DNA from: Clostridiales bacterium
Lineage (GTDB): Bacteria > Bacillota > Clostridia > Oscillospirales > Acutalibacteraceae
Direction of reading: 5' to 3'
DNA: 64,000 bases
Assembly (NCBI GenBank): GCA_012524025.1
Contig: JAAYSC010000040.1
Location: 1 to 64,000, forward strand
The translations under genes and the position numbers were made by a program. The notes under the pieces are model-generated. The model did no database searches, was not told the DNA's origin, and was given only the letters and a program-made list of their open reading frames with translations. Positions 54,195 to 61,277 of this stretch are shown here, piece after piece; position 1 is the stretch's first letter, and each line of letters begins with the position of its first letter.

Positions 54195-56762
54195 TCATTC
54201 ATTAAACTTAATATCTTTAGGTCGTTTTAAGTAGAAAAGCCAAGGAAGGAAATTAACAGGTTTTAAAAAAATAAACATTCGTATCATAAAATCCTTTAAT
54301 GACCTCTTTTGAGGTATATGGTCACAGTAGCTTGTAGCCACAATATCAACTAACTCTCCCCCGCCCTCGAAGGATGTTTCAATTTTGATTACCCTTTCCT
54401 CGCCGGGCAAAAGGTCAAAATAATTGTCGGAAAAAATCACACCATTTTCTGATGCCTCAAGTCTGACGAAGCGAGCGTACTTTTCGCTGAAAACTCTGAC
54501 TTTGCCGTAATCATCGTTATAAGGATAATCCACTTCAATTTTTGCATCAGGTAATTTTATACTTTTTTCCGGTTTGTACAAAAGTGTCTTTTGAAAAATA
54601 ACTCGTCCCTGTTCATCGACAAGCTTTGCTCTAATTCCGGTGTCTGATAGTTTTGTACCACCCTCTTTATGCATAAATGTCAGACTTTTGTCAAACAATG
54701 ATCTTTTGCCGTTCGCATCAAGAGAAATTTTAAAACCGCCTTCCTCATAGCAACTTGAAAAAATATCAAAATATCTAATCCGTAAACCGCCTTCAAATTT
54801 TTCAAGGCTGTCATTTGAAATAAACGCCCTAAGTGATTTCCTTCCTATTTCAATTGAACAACTTATAGTTGAATTAAATGAGCGAGCTCCATACTGCAAA
54901 GCCTTAAAGTTACCTTTGTAATCTATGCCGGACCAAGATGTTACCGGCCAACAATCGTTAAACTGCCAATAAAGTGCACCGTTACAACGTCCCTTGTTGC
55001 GGCGCCAGTGCTCTGTTGCCTGCGTTATATATTCATTCTGAACTATTTGACTTGCATAAATCAAGCTTTTAAAATCTTTTGGTGTTCTATATTTTTTGCC
55101 TATGTAATAGAGCATTTTATCATTGCCTGACGGACACTTTTGATGGGATAAAACATCCTTATTGTAAAGACTGAGGTTTTCCGAATCAGTATATGATTTT
55201 ATTGTTTTAAGGTCGGGCAAAGATTCAAAGCCAAATTCACTGCAAAAGCGAGTTAATCTTTTTGAGTAGTAATTTGGCGAGTGCAAACCATGCCAAACAC
55301 CCCATAAATGGGTATCACCCACATTATCGCTGTTGACCCCTTTCAAATGCGCTATTCCACTTGGGGAGCCCGGGACATAGTCGGTCACGGAGTCATGTTT
55401 TTCAACTTCATTTTTCAGTATTTCATAAAAAAATACTTTTGTCCATTTAATATATTTTCTACTGTAAAACCACGCAGCAGACAGTTGCTCAATTTCATTA
55501 TTTCCACACCACAGTGCCAAACTGGCCCTGTGGCGTAGACGCTTAACATTATCAGCAACCTCAAGCAAAACATTATCTAAAAACTCTTGATCAAAAAAGG
55601 GATAAGGGTTACAGGCAAAGGCGAAATCCTGCCATACTAAAATACCTACTTTGTCGCAGATATCATAAAACTCTTCCGATTCATAATAACCGCCGCCCCA
55701 GACTCTTATCATATTAAAGTTTGCAAATAAGGCAGCATCGATAAGCCCTTTCAATCGTTTTGAATTAAATCGATTTATGAAAGAATCAGGCGGGATCCAG
55801 TTGGCTCCTTTTGCAAAAATCGGTTTACCGTTTAGCTCAAAACAGAAATTTTGCCCATATTCGTCACGGTCTGTGTTGAGCTTTATCGTACGAAGTCCAA
55901 TCGTTTTTTCAACACGGTCTATTATTTCATTTTCACTTAATAACTCAAAGCTGACAGTATAAAGCGGTTGTTCTTTTTTATCCGAAAGGTCATGAGTGTA
56001 CCAGAGCTCGGGAGCATGAATCTTTATGCTTTCTTCGATATTTTCCCTACAGGATCCCTTCTTACTGATCACTTGGCCTGAAGGCTCTTTAATAGTTATA
56101 ATGTAGTCATATGTTTTTGTTTTCAATAAGGCAACAGCACAAGAAAAGTCCAGTTTAACATATTTGTCAAAATGCTCTTGCCGGATAAGAGGAGTGCCAA
56201 GATATGCACCCTTAAGGCCTTTTAAATATACTTGACGGAAAATACCACAGGCCGGTAATTTGGGCCCCCAGTCCCATCCAAAATGCGATTGAGGTTTTCT
56301 TATATGCACAAGGCCTTTAATAAAGCTTGGATTATATGGGCTTTTTATCAATTTTTCTTTTTGGGCTATATATTTTAAAGGTGAATGGAAAACAAGATTG
56401 AGCTCATTTTCACCCAAGATTAAATGTTTTTTAACATCGAACTTAAAAGTTCTGTGTGCGTTTTCACATTTGCCAAGGCAGTGTTTGTTTAAATAGACAT
56501 CACAAACGGTATCCAGCATTTCAAATACTAAATAAACAGCATCATAACTTAAGAGTTCCTTTTCGATTTCAAATATTTTCCTGAACTCCCAAGTATGCTC
56601 TGCAGGCCATAAAAGTTTTTCTTCATTTCGGCCAAAAAAAGGGTCCTCTATTAGATTATTTTCAAGCAGTGCCGTATAATTACAGTCGGGCACCTTGGTT
56701 CTTAGCCATTCATCTTCATTTTCTTTCCTAATATACCAGTTTCCGGTAAGATCAATACGCAT
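54195..56762 (-). CDS. GH2 beta-mannosidase
   Basis: 855-residue exo-beta-mannosidase. N-terminal jelly-roll domain (LTGNWYIRKENEDEW), immunoglobulin-like domains, then the TIM barrel with FNMIRVWGGGYYE, acid/base Glu 423 in WCGNNE and nucleophile Glu 509 in CSEFGFES; GWDWGPKLPACGIFR is typical of GH2 mannosidases. No signal peptide, so it acts on imported oligosaccharides such as mannobiose or trimmed N-glycans. AAAGGGGAG precedes the ATG. Neighbour of the GH4 gene. Confidence 0.92.
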   Translation of the reverse strand: MRIDLTGNWYIRKENEDEWLRTKVPDCNYTALLENNLIEDPFFGRNEEKLLWPAEHTWEFRKIFEIEKELLSYDAVYLVFEMLDTVCDVYLNKHCLGKCENAHRTFKFDVKKHLILGENELNLVFHSPLKYIAQKEKLIKSPYNPSFIKGLVHIRKPQSHFGWDWGPKLPACGIFRQVYLKGLKGAYLGTPLIRQEHFDKYVKLDFSCAVALLKTKTYDYIITIKEPSGQVISKKGSCRENIEESIKIHAPELWYTHDLSDKKEQPLYTVSFELLSENEIIDRVEKTIGLRTIKLNTDRDEYGQNFCFELNGKPIFAKGANWIPPDSFINRFNSKRLKGLIDAALFANFNMIRVWGGGYYESEEFYDICDKVGILVWQDFAFACNPYPFFDQEFLDNVLLEVADNVKRLRHRASLALWCGNNEIEQLSAAWFYSRKYIKWTKVFFYEILKNEVEKHDSVTDYVPGSPSGIAHLKGVNSDNVGDTHLWGVWHGLHSPNYYSKRLTRFCSEFGFESLPDLKTIKSYTDSENLSLYNKDVLSHQKCPSGNDKMLYYIGKKYRTPKDFKSLIYASQIVQNEYITQATEHWRRNKGRCNGALYWQFNDCWPVTSWSGIDYKGNFKALQYGARSFNSTISCSIEIGRKSLRAFISNDSLEKFEGGLRIRYFDIFSSCYEEGGFKISLDANGKRSLFDKSLTFMHKEGGTKLSDTGIRAKLVDEQGRVIFQKTLLYKPEKSIKLPDAKIEVDYPYNDDYGKVRVFSEKYARFVRLEASENGVIFSDNYFDLLPGEERVIKIETSFEGGGELVDIVATSYCDHIPQKRSLKDFMIRMFIFLKPVNFLPWLFYLKRPKDIKFNE

Positions 56763-56773
56763 TAAGCTCCCCT

Positions 56774-57601
56774 TTAAACATTTCCTAAATAAACATTTTT
56801 CAAATGGTATTTGGCAATACGATACAAAGCTTCCATTGTCTTGAAGGGTGTTGCACCCTTTTCTTTGACCTTGTAATTTGGGAAGAAACGGGAAATGTGT
56901 AGCGGAATATTTTCATCTAAAGTAGCCAACCAAGCAACCATTGATGTCATTTCTTCCGGCGAATCGTTTTCTCCCGGCACAATTAAGTTAGTTATTTCAA
57001 GATGGCAAGAACCTATGGCAGTAGCAATCGTTTCTTTCACAGTCTCAAGGTCCCCACCGAGTTTTCTGTAATAATCTTCATTGAAACACTTAAGATCAAT
57101 ATTCATAGCGTCTATATAAGGCAAGATCTTTTTAAAAGGTGCATCACAGATAAGACCGTTTGTTATGAGGACATTTTTTAGATTTTGCTTTTTAACCGAC
57201 TGTGTACAATCATATACAAACTCGTAGCCGACCAAGGGTTCGTTATAGGTGTAGGCCAAACCTATATTGCCTTTATTCTTTAAATCAAGAGCAAGTTCGG
57301 TAAGTTCTTCGGGGCTATAATTTTTTGTTTGGTTTTGGCCTTGTTCTGCCATTGAGATAGAATAATTTTGGCAAAAGGGGCAGCGCATATTACAACCAAA
57401 GCTTCCAACAGATAAGATTTTTTTACCGGGATAAAAGTGGCGCAAAGGTTTCTTTTCTATGGGATCAAGCGCAATAGCCGTTACCTTGCCGTAATTTAGG
57501 CTTACGATTTTTCCGCCAAGGTTGGCTCGTGCGCGACAAATGCCGGTTTGACCCGGCCCAAGCCTGCATTTGTGCGGACATATGCTGCATTGAAGAATCA
57601 T
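56774..57601 (-). CDS. amrS: AmmeMemoRadiSam-system radical SAM enzyme
   Basis: 275-residue radical-SAM protein. The family-defining N-terminal Cys-rich segment CSICPHKCRLGPGQTGICRA is followed by DPIEKKPLRHFYPG and the SAM cluster CNMRCPFCQN. YTYNEPLVGYEF and NLIVPGEND are conserved later. It is shorter than homologues I recall (about 330 residues), with almost nothing before the first Cys. It overlaps the end of the LigB/Memo-AMMECR1 gene by 4 bases, reproducing the named three-part association. The reaction is unknown. Confidence 0.92.
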   Translation of the reverse strand: MILQCSICPHKCRLGPGQTGICRARANLGGKIVSLNYGKVTAIALDPIEKKPLRHFYPGKKILSVGSFGCNMRCPFCQNYSISMAEQGQNQTKNYSPEELTELALDLKNKGNIGLAYTYNEPLVGYEFVYDCTQSVKKQNLKNVLITNGLICDAPFKKILPYIDAMNIDLKCFNEDYYRKLGGDLETVKETIATAIGSCHLEITNLIVPGENDSPEEMTSMVAWLATLDENIPLHISRFFPNYKVKEKGATPFKTMEALYRIAKYHLKNVYLGNV

Positions 57602-58983
57602 TGATAGCGCCTCACTTTAAAACGCTCAAGTGTATACTTTTCCCTTGGGCCGATACCGGCTTTTTTCAAGGCTATTTTAATTTGTTCTTCGGGGCTGTCA
57701 ACACCGGATAAATTGGGCAAAAGAAGGCCTCTTTTATGGCCCTTGCTAACAATCACACCATATATTTTTGCATCTAATTGTTTTACTGATGTAATCGGCT
57801 CCGGTTTTTCTAAAATATCTACACTATACTCAATAAAGGGAAGCTCTGCCAATGAAACTTCTTCAAACCTAAAATCTTCAGTGCCTGCCTTTATGGCATT
57901 ATCGGTTATTTCAAGCGCTATATTCGCTTTAGTCGGCATAAATGTGCCGATGCATCCGCGCAAGTCCCCCTCTTTCTTTAAAGTTACAAAGACCCCGGAT
58001 CTGTTTTCAAGCATTTCTTTTGGTAAATTATCAGGCAAGACGATTTCCCTTCCTTGACAAATGTAACCTTCGAGTGCGGCACGAGCCAAGGATACATAAG
58101 GGTTTTCAAGACGGCGATTTGATTCAAGCCTTGAAATCAGATCATCTTGATATTGCTTCAAAAAGTTACGATTTTTGTCTTGCCCAAGAACTTCAAAAGA
58201 AGCAACGGCGTAACCAACGCCAAAAGGCCCTTCATAGGACATTAAATCGCTTTTTAAGCTTAAAGCATCTAATGCACCGGCCATCATTAAAAGGCTGCGA
58301 AAGCCACATTCTGCGGCGTTTTCAATCAATGCCTTATCAAATTTGAAAAGCATGGAAAAGTTTGCTGTAGATAAAACATCACAGATCTTCTCATCAAATT
58401 CCGGGCCGGCAGGATTAAAGCCATAAGGCCCTTCTTGACTTAATTTGTGGGAAAGGTCACCGCTGGCTATAAAAACAAGATTTCTTTGCAGTTCTTCGCT
58501 CGCGGCTTTGATACTCATACCCATTTCATAATGTGCCGAAGCTGTTAGGCCTGAAAAACCCAGTCTGACGCTTTTAAAATCTTGATAATTTTTTTTGATG
58601 AACCTTAAAGGGATAAGAGTGGCATGGTCTAAATCTTTTTCTCTTTGCCCTTGTGTTCCTGTCGGTAGGTTAAATTTTTGTGCTTGTCGTATTATTTCCA
58701 AAACGAATTCATTGTCATACTCGGTTCTTTCTGCTATTTGGGGAGCACCATACATTGCGAAATTACCTTGGGCCCCTTCCCCCGGCGAAATATGAAAATA
58801 GTCTGAGTAAATAGTAGTATGAGGCGACACAAAAACAATGGTATCGGGTTTCAAGGCGGCAATCATTTGGGCCGCCTTCATATAAGCTTCAACTGTCGCT
58901 GAAATTGTTTTTTTCTGCCCTTTTCCAACCTCTTCAAAGATCAGTGGTGGATGTGGAAGAAAAAAAGCTGCTCTAATAGCCAT
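57598..58983 (-). CDS. LigB/Memo-like and AMMECR1 fusion protein
   Basis: 461 residues, the A and B parts of the AmmeMemoRadiSam system in one chain. Residues about 1-270 form a class III extradiol-dioxygenase/Memo-like domain with FLPHPPLIF, VSPHTTIYSDYF, LDHATLIPL and ASGDLSHKL as candidate metal-binding segments. Residues about 285-461 are AMMECR1: RSGVFVTLKKEGDLRGCIGT (the LRGCIGT motif), then IEYSVDILEKPEPI and KRGLLLPNLSGVDS. The frame opens at 59001, but the ATG at 58983, after AGGAGG, is the start. In one operon with AmrS and glycosidases. Confidence 0.9.
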   Translation of the reverse strand: MAIRAAFFLPHPPLIFEEVGKGQKKTISATVEAYMKAAQMIAALKPDTIVFVSPHTTIYSDYFHISPGEGAQGNFAMYGAPQIAERTEYDNEFVLEIIRQAQKFNLPTGTQGQREKDLDHATLIPLRFIKKNYQDFKSVRLGFSGLTASAHYEMGMSIKAASEELQRNLVFIASGDLSHKLSQEGPYGFNPAGPEFDEKICDVLSTANFSMLFKFDKALIENAAECGFRSLLMMAGALDALSLKSDLMSYEGPFGVGYAVASFEVLGQDKNRNFLKQYQDDLISRLESNRRLENPYVSLARAALEGYICQGREIVLPDNLPKEMLENRSGVFVTLKKEGDLRGCIGTFMPTKANIALEITDNAIKAGTEDFRFEEVSLAELPFIEYSVDILEKPEPITSVKQLDAKIYGVIVSKGHKRGLLLPNLSGVDSPEEQIKIALKKAGIGPREKYTLERFKVRRYQ

Positions 58984-59003
58984 AAAATCCTCCTTTATCA
59001 AAC

Positions 59004-60197
59004 TTATGCACCGTTTTCTAAAAACCCTAAAATAGCAAGAGCTGTTGCTGCATAACTTGCTTGTTTATTGTAGTCGGAATTCAAAGAGAAGGCCGGTACT
59101 ACTCTCTTCTTTGATAATCGAATTTCAGATTTAAATTTTTTAAGAAAGTCTTTACTTTTAAAATAGTGGGAGTATATAAAAACATTGTCAGGCTCCAGCA
59201 AGTTTACACAAGCGCTCACACCTTGTGCCAGCGAAAAAGCAATAGAATCCATTATTTGAGCCGGGCCTTTATCTTTTTTTGAATATGCCTCAAATAATAA
59301 ATTTAAGTTTATTTGCTTGAAATCACCTTTCGATGAAGCATAAAGAAAGGGACAGGCATCTTCAGAGTAAACTTTTTTCAAGTTTTGTAATAAATAAGAA
59401 AATGATGCGCAGCGATTAAGTGGCATAAGCCCTCTATCGCTGTTTTCTTTGTCTCTGTTATAAACTGTTAAATTGCCAAAGTTTATTTCTTTTTCACAGT
59501 TGAATAGCTTACCCGAGGCACTCGGTATATAAACACCCGAAAAAACTTTATCGGCAATTAAAAATAAATTGTTTTCCTCAAAACAAGAACGCTTAAAAAG
59601 TCTGTCGGCATAAAACATTGCAAATGTATGCTTTTCAAAATATATACCTATATTGAAAAGGTTAATAAGCTCTGCTTTTAAAGCTCCGAGAAAAGATTCT
59701 TTTTCTTCTTTAGAGCTTAAAAAGTTCTCTGCAACGCTTATACCTATGGAATGAATTTTTATTTCTGAATTTAGCTTCTTGCTTAATTTGTATAATATCT
59801 TAACTAAACAATTTTGGGCATTCATATCTGTTTCAAATTTTTGGCTGGATCTTGATAAAGATTTGCCATTTAGAAGGCTTGTTATTAAGGTAAAGTTATC
59901 CTTTTGAATATCTATCGAAAGAAAAACAATTCCCCGGTAGTTGAGATCCAACAATTGTTCTTTTCTGCCGGCTCCGCCTGATCTACTAACTTTTTCAGCC
60001 TTGACCAAGACTCCTTCCTCAATCAGCCCAGCAGTGATATTGGTTATTGCCGCAGGCGTAAGTTCCAAGGCATCTGCTAAAAATTTTCTTGATTTGGGAC
60101 CGGAAAAGAATAAAGTTTTTAAAACAAGTGCTCGGTTTATTTTTTTTATATCATTAATTGTTTTGCCCGAAAGCCCAAAACCTTTATTTTCAATCAC
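59004..60197 (-). CDS. ROK-family transcriptional regulator
   Basis: 397 residues. N-terminal winged helix (about 18-80, LTPAAITNITAGLIEEGVLV) is the NagC/XylR/Mlc type. The C-terminal ROK domain is highly divergent: where kinases have DxGxT it reads SIDIQKDNFTL, and the CxCGxxGCxE zinc motif is absent, so it is not a kinase and may have lost normal sugar-phosphate binding. GTG start overlaps the stop of the UroD-like gene (GTGA). Probable local regulator of this operon; the operator is unknown. Confidence 0.88.
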   Translation of the reverse strand: MIENKGFGLSGKTINDIKKINRALVLKTLFFSGPKSRKFLADALELTPAAITNITAGLIEEGVLVKAEKVSRSGGAGRKEQLLDLNYRGIVFLSIDIQKDNFTLITSLLNGKSLSRSSQKFETDMNAQNCLVKILYKLSKKLNSEIKIHSIGISVAENFLSSKEEKESFLGALKAELINLFNIGIYFEKHTFAMFYADRLFKRSCFEENNLFLIADKVFSGVYIPSASGKLFNCEKEINFGNLTVYNRDKENSDRGLMPLNRCASFSYLLQNLKKVYSEDACPFLYASSKGDFKQINLNLLFEAYSKKDKGPAQIMDSIAFSLAQGVSACVNLLEPDNVFIYSHYFKSKDFLKKFKSEIRLSKKRVVPAFSLNSDYNKQASYAATALAILGFLENGA

Positions 60198-61150
60198 TTA
60201 TAAATCCCCTCTTCCTGCCAAATTTTGTTCATGAGCTCATAGCGCTCAAGCGGCATACCGGTATAAATGCAGTTTGAAGTAGAAAAAATATAACCATAGC
60301 CGGGCATCCCATCCCTTAAAGAGCGTCGAACATCCGCTATGACATCATTTTCACTACCGGTTTGTAAAAGCCCACAGTTTACATTGCCTATTAAGCATAC
60401 CTTATCACCAATAAGTTTTTTTACTTCACGCAAACTGACGCCTGCTTGTGGGTCAATGGAATGAAGGGCATGCGGCTTACATTCAATAATTTGATCTAAT
60501 ATAGGCATAATATTGCCATCAGTATGCTTTATGGTATAAAAGCCCAATTCTTTATAGGCCTTAATAATTTCAAATAGATAAGGCGTCACAAACTCAGAAA
60601 ACATTGAAGGGCTGAAAAAGGGGTTTGTGTTAAAACAGTAATCCGAACACATGGCAAAGCCGTCAACCAAGCCCTCGTATTTTGAAAGTTTCTCGGCAAA
60701 TTCAATATGCTCCTTAACAGCCCGCTTTGCTTCCAATTTAATCTTGTTTGGCTCTTCTTGACAAAGAACGGACAGTTCAAGCATATCTTCACCGTTTGGG
60801 ATTCCAATTGTAGGGTCACCATATATCATGACAAAATACTCGTCATTGGTCTTCTCTCTTAACCTTTCATAAAAGCGGATTTGTTCATCGAAGTCATTAT
60901 TGGGTGCATCGGCAAATAAGGCACTGTGGTTATATTTTTTAGCTATTTCAATATAGCAATCAGCCTGATCGTCTATTAACAGCCTTTTTTCTTCTTCGCT
61001 CATCTGGTTCCATTGGGTAAACCTTCTATGTTGCGGATGAACCTTCCCAATCGCTTGCATAGTTAAGAAGAACACCAACTCAAAGTGAGGCACCAAACCC
61101 TTTATAGGCCTTCTTTCAAGGGCATCAATAAATCTTTGCTTATGTGTCAT
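60194..61150 (-). CDS. uroporphyrinogen decarboxylase-family protein
   Basis: 318 residues of the UroD/MtaA/CmuA superfamily. MTHKQRFIDALERRPIKGLVPHFE at the start, FADAPNNDFDEQ, GFAMCSDYCFNTNPFFSP and KHTDGNIMPILDQIIEC with HSIDPQAG are shared with uncharacterised members and with corrinoid/coenzyme-M methyltransferases. No heme genes are near, so true uroporphyrinogen decarboxylation is unlikely. HTDGN may hold a metal ligand. First gene of the six-gene operon; AAGGGGTG precedes its ATG. Confidence 0.82.
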   Translation of the reverse strand: MTHKQRFIDALERRPIKGLVPHFELVFFLTMQAIGKVHPQHRRFTQWNQMSEEEKRLLIDDQADCYIEIAKKYNHSALFADAPNNDFDEQIRFYERLREKTNDEYFVMIYGDPTIGIPNGEDMLELSVLCQEEPNKIKLEAKRAVKEHIEFAEKLSKYEGLVDGFAMCSDYCFNTNPFFSPSMFSEFVTPYLFEIIKAYKELGFYTIKHTDGNIMPILDQIIECKPHALHSIDPQAGVSLREVKKLIGDKVCLIGNVNCGLLQTGSENDVIADVRRSLRDGMPGYGYIFSTSNCIYTGMPLERYELMNKIWQEEGIYK

Positions 61151-61168
61151 AGATTCACCCCTTAATTA

Positions 61169-61187
61169 ATTATACGAGTTAATTATA
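61169..61187 (-). promoter_or_regulatory. tandem -10 elements before the six-gene operon
   Basis: On the minus strand two TATAAT hexamers (61182-61187 and 61169-61174) stand 13 bases apart, inside a 9-bp direct repeat (TTAATTATA on +, 61166-61174 and 61179-61187). The -35 is weak (TGGATA, 17 bases before the first). The repeat might also bind the ROK regulator. Confidence 0.45.
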
Positions 61188-61229
61188 TCAAAAGATCCGG
61201 TCACTATCCATTGACAATCTTAACAAAGT

Positions 61230-61264
61230 TTAAATTAAAAAAAGCGCCTCCGAAGAAGCGCTTT
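61230..61264 (-). terminator. terminator of the surface-protein gene
   Basis: On the minus strand AAAGCGCTTC-TTCG-GAGGCGCTTT (61241-61264), a 10-bp stem with a UUCG tetraloop, followed by TTTTAATTT. Confidence 0.85.
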
Positions 61265-61277
61265 CTGAATTAAGAAA

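Noticed and set aside
60194-61150. HemE (heme biosynthesis)
   Set aside because: No heme genes are nearby, and the motifs fit the broad UroD/methyltransferase-like group rather than HemE.
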